DNA from: Porites lobata
Lineage: Eukaryota; Cnidaria; Anthozoa; Scleractinia; Poritidae
Assembly: GCA_942486035.1 (NCBI GenBank)
Contig: CALNXK010000041.1
Coordinates: forward strand, 570,001-634,000
Direction of reading: 5' to 3'
DNA length: 64,000 nucleotides
Part shown: piece after piece, positions 24,559-36,352 of the stretch
How positions within the stretch are numbered: position 1 is the first letter of the stretch
Layout of the letters: every line of letters starts with the position of its first letter
The notes under the pieces: model-generated
What the model was told of the DNA's origin: nothing
The model's input: the letters and a program-made list of their open reading frames with translations, nothing else
Database searches by the model: none
Program-made: the position numbers and the translations under genes

Positions 24559-25320
24559 GGTTTATAAAACACTCCTCTTGGACTTAAACAGTGCATTATG
24601 GGATAGCTAAAACCTTGTTGAGTTGTGAAATACAACTTTTAGAACTGATACCCTCTAACACTGAAAAAGTAAAAAGTTCAGAAAGGAAGTCAGACGTGAC
24701 CCCGTTATTCACGTAGAGTACAAGAAAAGAGAGAGAAAAAAAGAAAGAAATATACAGTGGAACTTGCTTAGTCCCTGTACTGCGTTTCCCAGTCGCTGTC
24801 GGTCAATTCACTCCGGTGACATATTTGGCTTGGACTACGTGACCCAAAACGCTTTGGCCGCGCGGAAAAATGAGGCCTAGGGACAAGGCAACAGTGGAAC
24901 CCGTTAATACGACCACCTTTGGACCATGGAAATTTGATCGCGTTTACCGGGTGGTCGTATTAACAAGGTAGGGTCACATTATGGTACAACATGCTTTAAA
25001 CATGTACTGCGCATGAATACATTTAATTGCGCTCGAAATCATCCTTTTTACGGTCATTTTTCAACCCTAAAACCGCGATTCATTGCAACTGAACAATGTC
25101 TCCAAATAAAACCGAGTACATGGACCCAATGGAAAATGCCTGCTAGATTAACAGTCTTTTGTTTAAATTGAAATAAGCCTCGCTTGAGGTTATGTATTCT
25201 TTTGAATTTTGCACTGAATAACGAGGCTAGTCAGGTTAATTTTTCTTAAATTTCACCTTAAAGGTTGGTTGTCCAGTCAATATAAAATGAGGAGAGCAAT
25301 ACAAAAATTACAGAAGATAT

Positions 25321-25535
25321 ACCGTAAAATTCCGAAAATAAGCCCCGGGGCTTATATTTTCCAAAGGCTCTTTTTGAGGGGCTTATTTTAAGAGGGGCAT
25401 ATATTCGGAAATTTGCGTTTCAAAATCGATTGGGCTAGCCTTATAGTTGGAAGTAAATTGACCTTTTGTGCTTTGTTTTACTTTGTATTTGAGAGGAATT
25501 TTCCAAAGCCCCCGGGGGCTTGTATTTGTTCGCGG
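25321..25535 (+). repeat. Interspersed repeat with CCGTAAAATTCCG end
   Basis: Begins ACCGTAAAATTCCGAAAATA followed by repeated AAGCCCC/GGGGCTTAT blocks, and ends in CAAAGCCCCCGGGGGCTTGT. It shares the core GATTGGGCTAGCCTTAT and both ends with the repeat nested at 5273-5445, in the opposite orientation. The GGCTTAT/ATAAGCC palindromic blocks suggest a MITE. Confidence 0.7.
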
Positions 25536-25639
25536 TAGAGAGCAGAAATTACAACAATAGCTATTTACCTTAAATTGCAAGTAAAAACCATCAACTATAT
25601 GAATTTGATCGAAAACACGGAAAACAAGCCAAAAATTTA

Positions 25640-26690
25640 CCAATTGAAAATAAGGATAGAGGTCATTTCCTGGAAATCTAGGCAAGGGGTCAAGTTGAGG
25701 TTGACTTTGATATCAAACGATGCGATATTTTTTTTTTATGAAAGCAAGCCTTTGAGGTTGAAAACCTTAATTAAACATTATTTTACGATATAAGGGTTGT
25801 CGTGGCAGTGTACTAAAATAGAGCGTATTTGTTTAAGACTGACGAGTTCATGACAGGAGAAGGAATACTAATATAAAATGTTGACGACTATTTTAAACAA
25901 AAGCTAAAAGCTAAAATTTCCATTGCTTGCATTTTTATTGTTGAACAAATTGTTAAAAGGACTTTTAGACGGGGACTAGCTGTAGCCCTTTAACAAAGAC
26001 AACTTGTTCTTGACTCACTGGATATTTTATTGCTCGAGAGAAGAATCTCTTTTGCCTCTTGCGTCCTGCTAAATAAGTGCTTCAAACGTTTTTTATATCA
26101 GCCAGAAAACCAGCTGCTTGCGGTGCAAACTAATGCTGACGTAAGACTCCTCTGATTGGTTAAAAGAGCCTCACTAGCATGAAAAATTCGAGATGATTAT
26201 TTTCTCAAGATGATTTTGTTTTTCTATCTAAGTTTTCACTCTTAAGCTTAGGTCAACTGGCCAATACAAAAAAAGGGGCGCAATATATAAAAACTACAAG
26301 TTAAATAGGTGTTTACTTCTAAAACACCTTTTAAAAAAACATTTATACGAATTCAAAATTATCCATTGCTATGAAGTCGAGTAAAAACTCATGAAGTCAC
26401 GCCAAAAATGGTTAAAAATAAGTATAAGATAGTCATTGCCTGGAAAATATCGACCTAGGGCCAAAATGAGGTCAAAAATGTTATATAAACTGAACAAAAT
26501 GCGCAACACAAGGCTTTGTTATCTATGAAAACTCTAATTAAACATACTTTAATGAAAAGAAATGTCACCCTGGCGATGCACCAAAATGGGACATCGTTTT
26601 AACACCGCATTCATGTCAGGAGAAACCGTCTATCGATCATCATTTAAACTTATAAAGCAGAACTATGAGTAGTAAAAGACGGAGATAATC
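25640..26690 (+). repeat. Diverged direct repeat pair
   Basis: About 25650-25900 and 26420-26690 read as two old copies in the same orientation. Shared order: ATAAGGATAGAGGTCATTTC / ATAAGATAGTCATTGCC, then CTGGAAA, GGTCAA / GGCCAAAATGAGGTCAA, CTTAATTAAACAT / CTCTAATTAAACATACTTTA, and TTCATGACAGGAGAA / TTCATGTCAGGAGAA. Divergence is high, with many indels. The source is unknown; it may be an ancient tandem duplication or two copies of one old element. Confidence 0.5.
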
Positions 26691-26930
26691 AACGGGAACG
26701 GCCCTCATCGATCAACATTTTCTTTTAACGAGACCAAAGAGAATGAATCAACAGAAAATCATTTTCTCATTTCGGGAGAGGACGCATTTGATCAGTATCG
26801 AGACGTATATAACGTAGGAGTTGAATACCAAGTAAAATGAGTCAAATTGTTCAGTTTTTATATGACCCTTCACATATAGATATTTCCCAAACCAAAAGAC
26901 AACTTGTAATAAATCCCGAACACCAAACAA

Positions 26931-28830
26931 AATTCCTTTAATAACTTTTTAGTCAAAACATGCGCACTACGAATATTTTCATCGCTTCCATTTTTATATT
27001 TTAATAAATACTCCCCACTTGGACGAGCTGTCCCCAGCCCCAAATAAGGAAGAGAATAATCAGAAAGACGAACTACGTATAGCGTTATAGACCCATGAGA
27101 ATTCCCAACACCAGAAGTTGAAAACCGATTAGTATACATTTTGGATCGCTTTCTTTTTTTTAATTTTGTGTTTTAAAGTTTGTTGTGTGGAATATAGGTT
27201 CGGCTAAAGCTTAACGAGATGTGGAAACCGTCAACATTCGAGGTGGGTACTGATGTTCTGTTGTTTCACCGTTACGCGTTACAATACCCACAAAGTGAAA
27301 GATGCGAAACCGTTATGAACGACCTGAAGTAGAAGCCATAGAAAGATCTGGGAATGTCTCATAAAGGCGACCCAACCAGGCGATGCGGAAGGAAGAGTGT
27401 AACGTCATCCTCTTGAGGAACCCACAAAGTAGTTGACTCACTCGTCGGGATCGGGTGTTGGCGGGGGAGGTGGAGGATAGGAAACCCATGCCACTCACAA
27501 CAAAAAGAAGTCATTCCCGAGGGAATGTTTGGGCTGGAAATATGGTAGGGATGAATAGTAACCCGACAGCGGGGGCAGGTATGTCGGACCGCCTGGGTGG
27601 CAAAACGTAAACCACCCAAATAAGGCATTCTTCGTGGATGTACTTCTGACAACTAAAGAAGCTAAGAGGCTTCGAGAGATGTTCGCTTGGCAAATGAAGG
27701 CAGGTAAGGCGCGCCTTTGCATGTTCTGGTGTGGGCTTTCTTCGGCGATCTTTACGCATCAGGCGCAGCTGTGGTGGGGAAAAAATTACAAATCAACAGA
27801 ATAGACCATTTAATTTTACAGCTGTGGACTCAGTACCCTAGCCTCCGAGTGAAGGTGATAACCTCCTTTGCTTTGTTATGGAAATTATCCTTGAAAAATA
27901 CTAGTTAGCATAAGAATAACTTGACTTACATAATGAAGCAAGAAGGTTTGTATCAAAACAAGGTCAACTCCAGCCTCGCTTCCATCCATAACTGTAAAAT
28001 GGCTTATTAGATTTGTCGATTATTTTACTGACAGACACTTAGCTTTGCCAAAATGACTTCTCCATAGTTTTATTCACTATATAATTGTTGATACGTTTAT
28101 AATTTGTAGTTTAAGACGTTTAAGTCTAGCGCACATTTAGCCGTGTCATAGTTAATTGAGTGGAATGGTTATGAAACCCGTCAGACTCCTTTGTTATATG
28201 TTTTTGTGGACCTGAAAGTGCACAACGTTCAAAAGAATTCCTATCATTTTGATTGTATTGACCAATAAAAACGTTGCATTAATTTATTCCGTAACAATTT
28301 GCCAACAGAAAACAAAGGATTGTGCACTTTCACGGTGCTTTGAACATAAACTGCTGCACTGTTGTTTTTATCATTGATGTTTGCCGCTTGTCATAACCAG
28401 TCTCCTCTAATAACTATGGCCGTGTTAAATTACAACACACAAAGGACAGTTTGTGTAGATTGCAAATTATGGTTATTCATAGCGGGAAATTTGGAATCTG
28501 GCATCCAGTACCTGGAAACTGGAACCACGGCATGGAATCCAGAATCCAAGACTGTCTTGGATGGCCAGAAACTCATTTAAATGACTACTGGGTATTTTCC
28601 AAGATGGCGGATCAGTCATCGCTCATTTCCAGGTCCTCATTGCGGCTGAATCAAACTTTCCACTCTGGTCCCTTTCCCTTGACTTAACCGCCACCCCCCA
28701 TTGTGGGGCAAACCACTAACCGATGCATAAATGCGTTACACGTTGCGTAACCTAAATACCAATGGAGAGAACGCAACGAGCATAAGTAAATTAAAACAAA
28801 ACTAATACTTACAAAATAGATTACAACATA
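26931..28830. other. Unassigned region between drebrin-like and its duplicate
   Basis: No recognised gene. A GC-richer patch at about 27310-27760 has several overlapping minus-strand open frames of 60-97 codons that could be parts of a decayed mobile-element gene, but I cannot name a family. The rest is AT-rich. Confidence 0.4.
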
Positions 28831-28863
28831 AATAAATTGTTTTGAATTCTTTCTTTTATGCAG

Positions 28864-31800
28864 CCTCAACCCTCAGGTGGGGATCAAGGGCAAACTGCTA
28901 AAGCATCATATGATCACCAAGCAGGTAAATATGGAGACAAACTTGAAAATACAACACCAAGAGCTCAAATATTTCTTGAAAACTGAAAAACCTGGAAATG
29001 TTCTTGGAGATGGTGAGTGCTCATTTGGGTTATGGCATAGATGAAATTCATTCATATATTTTTCTTGTTAGAAAATGATGAGGAGATTTATTTTGACCCC
29101 GGAGATCTTATCACTGAAGTAGATCAATCTGATGAAAGATGGTGGAGAGGACGTGGTCCTGATGGTAGATATGGCAAGTTCCCGTCTAATTATGTAGAGC
29201 TTGTTGATGGATCAAAACCAACACCAGAAGTAACAGCCTCTGAGGTACTTAAGCTGGGCAATGCCTTCTAAAATATGACCTGAAAAGCTGATTTTTTATT
29301 TTTGAATTTTAAATGTATATAATGACATCCTGCAAACATATTTGGTACCAAAATCTTGATATATTTTTGACATTCTTGACCCCTAGGAAAGTAGAGTATT
29401 AACTAATTTATCAGGGTGGAAATCTGCCAGTATCATTACAACTTTGAAGAACCCTCAAAGTAGCCAGGTTTCTTCGCTTGATCCCCTTCTTACGTTTAGG
29501 GATCGAAGTACCACGAACAAAGTTTCCGTTTCGTATCATGCGTTCAACTTTGTTCCTGTTCTCTCAACTAGTTTTGTTTCTTTGTCGCTGTCGCGTTCAT
29601 TTCCTTCATTTTGAAATGTTACCCTTTGTTTCACCTTTATTTCCTTTATTCAAAGTCTTTTCCATTAAATTCGCGTTAATTAAGTCGCGTTTATTTCTTA
29701 TACCTTCATTTCAAATGGAGCTTTAATTCCAGATCTGGGTAGTGACACGTCATCAGTATGGAATTTCTGCGCTCGTTTCTCAAACGTCATTTGGCGGGGA
29801 AACCAGTGGTAGCGTCGCCAAATATCGGCTGTTTTCTCAGGCCAGAAAACAATGGAAAAATAAACATTACCTGAGATAAGAAATTAACTATAACAGCTAT
29901 GTTCACACTCTACCGGATAGCTTTTGCGTCGCCACGAAAACAATACCTGATAGGGCTTATGTTCACAAACAAGAACGGTTGTGGCGGCGCGATCTCTGTG
30001 ACAGAGCGAAGCTACGCCGCGCCGATCTTTAAAGTGGAAAGTCACATATCGGATAGGTGTTCACACTATACAGGATGGCTGTTCGGGGCTGCATGGAATG
30101 CCATCCGGGGATATAGAGTGAACTTAGCCTTGCCCTGATGGCTGGGTGACAAAGTGGAGCAAAGTTTCTTAATTAACAAAGGACAAATCTCAATGGCAAG
30201 GCTTGAACCGAGACTGAAAGATCTAAAGTTTGACATATTAAAATTGATGCTTGGTGATGCCTCCGTCCTGAGGGGTACTCCCCTAAAATTCATGTACCTA
30301 AATATATGGATGTAACCATCATGTGCAGCCCAATAAGGTTGTGGTTTTGGGCTCCAGTTCCTTTTCTAATAAGATGTCATAATTTATGAATTGATGTGTG
30401 CATGCCAAAATAATAGCCAGCACCCATTTTACTTCGTTTTCATTAAAAATTATTACCATACACTAACTGAAGTTTTTCCCGTAGGATGAGCCAGGTTTAC
30501 AAGCAAAAGTACTCTTTGACTATCAAGCAAGTATGTTAAAGTGTACATTTAAGTGTATGATACTGTTCTATTAATACAAGTGTACCTCATAGGTATAAGA
30601 GACGTGCAGCTGGTGTTAGTATCAACTGTAACATGAGCAGCTCAACAATATCTTATAATATGAGAAGTTGAAAGAAGGAAATAGGAAATGCAACGATCAT
30701 AACAATGTTTGGATCAGGGTAGAAGAGAAATGAGTGTCTCGTTATTAGTGTGTGTAATTATTTGGACAACATCGTGTTTCTTGCTATAAGTTTACATAGC
30801 AGAAGATATACAGCAAATGAATTTCTTGTTATTTGTGTTACTGTTTGATATCGAGAAGAACGTTTTTCTTTTGCTTTGCTAAAAGTTTAAAAGGAAGAAA
30901 ATATAAGAGTGGTTTACAGTAAAAGCAATTGAAAAATGGACGCGCAATGTGACGTTCAAATAAAATTTAAAACAAATACGTAACGTTACATGGGCACGCT
31001 GACTTTAAGAGGTTCAAATAAAATTAAAATCCACTTTCAGTTCAGCTGGGTCAGGCGTCCGGTGTCTGAATATCGATTCTGCATTTGAATATCATTCGGC
31101 CGTTTGATGGCATAATCCACGTTTTCGCTGACACGATGTAGACTACGAGTAGTCCCCCATTTTTCCTCAGGGATAGTAGAGCGAGCGAAACGCGAAAGGC
31201 GACACGCGGCGGGGAGAGAGAATTTTTCTCTCTCCCCGCCGCGTGTCGCCTTTTCTCGCGTGGGGTGATTTTCACGCGCGCTCGCGTTTCGCTCGCTCTA
31301 CTGTCCCTGAGGAAAAATGGGGGACTACTCGTAGTCTAGACACGATGAGCCGTACAAAACATGCTGAGCATGATGATATTTAAAACGACAACATGTCATT
31401 GTGACGTTTCAGCGCAAGGAATCATGGTAAAAATCCAGTGCATTAAGTCCCTTGACCACCTTGATTGACTGATCATTAATGTTAAAAGCAGAGCATTATC
31501 AATCTCAAGATTCATATTTCTTTATTATTTTCACACACTTATTGCAACATCAGATCCATAAAAAAGAGGGATAATAAAAAGTATGTGCAGAGGAGGTCTG
31601 TAAACAAAAACCGTGCAGTTAAAAAGTGTTCACATGCACCTGATCTCAGTAACTTAGAAGAAGAAAATGTGCCTTTCAATTTAACTTAACTGGCAAACAC
31701 ACCTGGGGTTGGGGCATAATCGAGACTTAGGACTTAATTATAATTACTTTTGTGGTGTTTCACACACACCCCCACACCCACACCTACACAATGAATTATT

Positions 31801-32221
31801 AGAAGGGGGCTAAATACCTTAACCCCTAAGACTGAGTGACATCCAGTTTCTCCTAACGGCAACATTATCAAAAAAAGACACAAGAAAAATCAAATGATCA
31901 ACAGGTAAAAAAGGTTGTGATTTAAAGAAATTCTCCCCACCAGTACCTTAGCAAATTGTATGAAGAACAGTGTGGAGAAAATGCATGCTGATATAGCAGG
32001 GCTCATAATGGCTGGGGCTGAATAGAGGATTATGCAAAGCGCCCTTGGTTTGAACTAACCAACTCTTATTATGTTTGTTCACAGCTGATGATACAGAGAT
32101 TAATTTGAATATTGATACTATCATCACAAACATCGAACAACTTGATGACGGCTGGTGGAGAGGTGAAGCTCCTGATGGTAGTTATGGTTTATTTCCTGCT
32201 AACTACGTTGAACTGATTTAG
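28864..32221 (+). CDS. Duplicated terminal exons of drebrin-like (two SH3), partial gene or alternative 3' end
   Basis: Four exons copy drebrin-like exons 14-17: 28864-28924, 29072-29244, 30485-30530 and 32085-32221. Lengths (61, 173, 46, 137) match the originals except for one codon missing before the stop. GT-AG sites and phases are kept and there is no internal stop, so exon 13 of the upstream gene could splice to it in frame. Changes fall on SH3 core positions: YDYQA becomes YDHQA in the first domain, and FDPGD becomes LNIDT in the second. WW, PDG and NYVEL are kept. No ADF-H or upstream exons accompany it, so as a separate gene it would lack a start. It may be an alternative 3' terminus, a relic, or the tail of a new gene whose 5' exons I cannot see. 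Introns have gained two transposons. Confidence 0.75.
29899..30123. mobile_element. MITE in the duplicate's intron
   Basis: Left end TGTTCACACTCTACCGGATA and right end CCGGGGATATAGAGTGAAC are imperfect inverted repeats. Internal sub-repeats (TTCACACTATACAGGATGGC, TTCACAAACAAGAACGG) echo them. It lies between copied exons 2 and 3 and has no counterpart in the original intron, so it arrived after the duplication or was lost from the original. Confidence 0.6.
31139..31338. mobile_element. Mutator-like MITE, 200 bp, 9-bp target duplication
   Basis: A near-perfect palindrome: the left arm TAGACTACGAGTAGTCCCCC is exactly inverted at the right end, and pairing continues through CAGGGATAGTAGAGCGAGCG and an inner hairpin (GACACGCGGCGGGGAGAGAG and its complement). 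Exact 9-bp direct repeats GACACGATG flank it (31130-31138 and 31339-31347). A 9-bp duplication with long inverted ends is the Mutator/MULE pattern. The 5-bp spacer of the inner hairpin makes a very strong foldback. Confidence 0.88.
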
Positions 32222-33419
32222 TAGAGTTCATATCATAGCCTCTTCACAGACCGTCTATTTTCCCTTCAAAGTCCGTCGAGCGCGCGTGATAAAAAATAAA
32301 AACCGCCGGGGATTTATTGACCTCCCGCGCAAGGGGATAACGGTAGGGGAAGAAGGAAATAGTTCTTTATTTTCAATGTTTCGAAATGTTTGTTTATCTT
32401 AATGTAACTAAGGGAAAAAAATCAGTTACCAGTAGTTATAAGTTTGTCTACTTGTTTTTGAAATGGAATGCAAAATCCATGAATGAAAGATTTTCACCGC
32501 AATGGATATTTGTGTTCCATTCAAAACGTTTTTGTTGCTGATTCCAGTGCAGTTTTTTCAACCAATGAAATATTTCAAATTACCATGTTTGATTGAAATT
32601 TTCTCATGTTGGGACTTTCATTAAATCCACGCAAGGCTTGTTAATTTTATCTTAAAACATTGACAGTAATTGGGCATTCTAGAAAATTTTTCATAGTTTT
32701 AAGAAGATATGCAAACAATATGTGTGTAGTGTGTAACTGTCCTACAAGTTTAATAAAATAATTTCCAACCAATAGAGATACCAGTCCAGTGACAATAGAT
32801 TAACAAAAATTTAATACGTCCATGCTGTATTTTACTTTTACCCACAAACAGCTGGAGAATAATTTTTGGAGGCTGTCGCTTACGACTGAATCTTAGTCTA
32901 TGCCCCTTTTAGTCTGCTTACCAACCTTTTATTTTCTCTATGGTGATCCTTGAGCACTTGTATGAAAATAAACCACAGAAGATTTATACAGGGTTGTAGA
33001 ATGCTAGTACAACGGGAGGAGAGGGGAGGGTAAATGAGACAGGTTTTGCAGTGCTCCGCAGATGTTTGCCACCCATTGAATTCCTCAGAAAAAAATAAAG
33101 AAAAAATGCCTGGAGAATGTAATATGCTGCCCTAGGCAGATAGTTTTCTTTTACACCCAAAACCCAGCCAAAAGGGCCTGTTCATTTGTTATACCTGGAA
33201 AGACATTCATCCTCCTTTGATGTAACTTTGGAACTGTAAAATTTCCAAATTCAGCATTCGTTGTCACAGTTTCTTTGGATCCACACTGTTGTTGGTCCCA
33301 ATTCTTGACACAATAACAGCCTACAAGAGGGTCTGTCATTCAGATTTATCAAATAACAATGTTGCTTTCCACACTGCTGGGTCAAAATTCAAATTCAGCT
33401 CTTGGAAAAACACTATTAT

Positions 33420-36234
33420 TTAAGACTTCTTGTTTTGACTGTCACGAAAAAGCATGAATGCAACACCAGCGGCAACAGCAACAATTGTGCCTCCTTGGGC
33501 TGCAACTCTCGCTCTCATCATGTACTGTTGCATCTTTGTATCACCTCGTATGAATGAAAAAAGACCATATGTCAATGCTCCAACAGTGGCCAGTGCACCT
33601 GTTTGGAAGAAACACAATACTGATTAAAACTACAAGACAGAAACTGCATCGTAAAATGGTGTAATTATCACTTCTTACTGATATATGGTTCCAGACAATA
33701 TCCACTCCCCCCCTCAATGAAAAGGATTTGTTCTATGACCTCCTTCCTCCCTTGCAGAGATTCCAGTTTTTGAGTTAATCTCTTCATATTGCTTTAAATG
33801 AATATGAATCTTTGAGACCTCACTCCACCTTAGAGTTTCCAATCACTTTGGTGGAGGAAGCATGGATATTTTCTGGGGCTGCATAGTACAGCACAACTGG
33901 AATATTTCTTGTAGAACCTTGTGAAGCTCAGGGGAAAGGGCCAACTGTAGGAAATACAGTGGAAACTCGATTTAACGAACCTCTATACAACGAAGTCCTT
34001 GGTAAATAACTAATGATTTTTTTCAGCCTGGCCAAAACTACAGTAAAATGTATCGAACAGTACCTCGAAATCGAAATCCTCGTTATAACAAACACAATCC
34101 AGAAGGACAATCATAAAAATATGCCTCAATATAATGAATAAATGTCAACATGTGATAAAAGATGAAAGCCAAACAGACCAACAAGGGTAAAATTAATGTG
34201 TACAGTAAAAGAAAAATGAAAGATCTAGAATTTTTGAACATTTGTTGTAAAAAACAGAACATCAAAAAGTGGTATAAAATTTTTTAAAAGGTCACCTAGT
34301 AGCCTTTTTTCTGGCTTTTTCGAAAAGGTAAGTTTTGATCCCTATAATATTCGGATCACTAGACTTTCAGCTAGGAAATCCGAACAGATGAAAAATTTAA
34401 GGGGATAAAAATATGCCTTTATCTACCGTTTAAATACTAAAATAAGTTTAACAATGCTATGTTTAAGTGCTTTTGAACTATATTCTCGTTGGTTGCCCCT
34501 GAGTTTTTTAGCAGTTTGTTTCCTCTTCTTGAGTTTCTAGTACCATAGCTATGCACAGCTATGTACACCAGGTATTACAGTAATTGTTCAGATCTGGGAT
34601 TGCTGGGTTTTGTACATTAATTACCAACTATACATCGATATAATGAACCAACTGTTTTTAAAAATTACGTAAAAATATCTTTAAAAACCTTTCATTGGAA
34701 AACAAAAAAAGTAAAATCACTCTACAGGGACTGGAGCCCAGGACCAAAAGTATGGGAAGGTGCCATCTTTGTCACACAAATATCTTTCAACCTCATTGGA
34801 TATAGCTCAGGTGAGAGGACAAGAAAGCTCTTTGTTGTAGACTTGTTTGTTGCTGTTTTCTTGCTAGGAAATTGGCAGACAAAACCAGGATGTATAGTCT
34901 TAAAGTAGGGAGGGGGCATGGGGTAATGGTTACTCCTGAAAAATTAAGTGGGTAATGTGCAACGTGTTTCCTGAAACCCTAGCCCTATTTCAGACCCAAA
35001 TATGTGATTTTTCCCTTCCCTGTTTTCGACATGAATCTCAGCTCTCATGGGATGGTTAGGTGGTCACTTACATCGCTCGCTTTTGTTTGCTTCGTATCCC
35101 TCGTGCCGTTAGTACTCACGGAGTCGACTTGTGGCTAGTCTAGAGATGCGTGTAATACATACATAATTCTAGGTCCTGGTACCAGAAGGCCCTAAGCCTT
35201 ACCCTACGTATACCCAATCTCAGAGAGAAAGAAGTCCAAAGCCATACTCTTTGACACTGCACATTACCTTTACAGCTAATATCAGAGAGTATCCCATGGT
35301 CCCCCTCTCTATCACCTGAAACAAGTAACAGGACTGATTCTCCTTAGTCCTGTCTTCTGTTTCAACTGCCTTAGTGAATATCGATTTAATTTAATACAGG
35401 CTAAACTGCAAAATACCCACACCTTATTTACATCTTGTTGAATAACAAAAGTACCAATTTTTCCAACAAGTGGCTGGCTATACTGAAGTTTCTCTTTATC
35501 GAGTGAACTTTCCATGGAAATTTCTTCATATGAAGAAGCATTCCACTTAATATCCCCCATTTATTGATGAGGTAAGTTGACTTTTATCCTCAAAGAAAAC
35601 AGGTCATACTTTAACTGTACCCCCTCCCCCCTCCAAGGATGGTAGGATTTAGAATAAGGGGTTCAGATTTTTTCTTCAAAGAAGCCGACAAAACTTAGAC
35701 CCTTCAGTTTTCATTTTTCAAAGGGCGCTGACACAAATTTAACATTTCGGATTCCAGCAGCCATCTTTAGTGGGGAAGGGGCGGATCAAAAATGTAACGT
35801 CCCCTAATTTGCAAACTCCCTGAAGTATTTGTGGTCAGAGGAATGGCCCAACATTTATGTTATGTAATAATCGTTTGATTCCTGGCATCGTTTATTGGTA
35901 TCAGCATCTCATTTTTGACGGAACAACACTAACCTATAGGAACGATGGGATTCTGCTTAACCTTCCTTTTCAATTTTTCACCCATAGTTTCTGGTGGAGG
36001 AGGGGGAGTCCACACAAAGAATTTCTCCATTTCTTGTTTCAGCTCCGGGCTCATATCAGCGCTTGCATTCGCTGCTTTTCTCTCTTCTACTCCTCGAGCT
36101 TGAGCATTTAAAAGACGTTCTTTCATCTTTTGTGCCTTCTCTTCACGTTTCACTGAATCATTTTGATGTGTCTGTTCTTTTTGCTCAGTCTGATTGTCTA
36201 TTTTCGCTACCTCCTTTTCTGCTAAGGGCGCCAT
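33420..36234 (-). CDS. HIGD2A: HIG1 domain family member 2A, 2 exons
   Basis: Small inner-mitochondrial-membrane protein that aids cytochrome c oxidase and supercomplex assembly. Exon 1 is 35934-36234 and exon 2 is 33420-33598, with a 2.3-kb GT-AG intron. They join in phase to 159 aa ending in TAA. The C-terminal HIG1 domain (about 85-155) carries NPIVPIG just before the first membrane helix (ALATVGALTYGLFSF), a short loop (RGDTKMQQ), then QYMMRARVAAQG, which fits the family QX3RXRX3Q motif, and a second helix (TIVAVAAGVAFMLF). Human HIGD2A is about 106 aa; here the extra length is an N-terminal charged, helix-prone stretch (about residues 5-65), so the family match is in the C-terminal half. 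It diverges from MRPL35. Confidence 0.93.
33957..34110 (+). repeat. Probable Tc1/mariner-type MITE remnant, HIGD2A intron
   Basis: CAGTGGAAACTCGATTTAAC after a TA resembles the ends of the other TA-flanked MITEs here. ACGAACCTCTATACAACGAA and, further on, ATCCTCGTTATAACAAAC look like inverted relatives. I could not place a clean right end, so the boundary is approximate. Confidence 0.45.
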
Positions 36235-36352
36235 CTTTGAAATGTGACACCCCCTGGAATCATGGGAATTGTTGCGCTGTTATAATCAGCGGCTTCCTCC
36301 ATGAAGGATACCCCTGTACCCAATACATGAAGTACTTATTTTTGAGAACAAG
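36235..36352. promoter_or_regulatory. Divergent promoter, HIGD2A / MRPL35
   Basis: Only 118 bp separate the two start codons. Both initiation codons lie in AAGATGGCG: AAGATGGCGCC for HIGD2A on the minus strand and AAGATGGCGGC for MRPL35 on the plus strand. This matches the YY1 consensus often found at the starts of ribosomal-protein and mitochondrial genes. No TATA box is evident. Shared regulation of two mitochondrial proteins is a reasonable inference. Confidence 0.7.
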
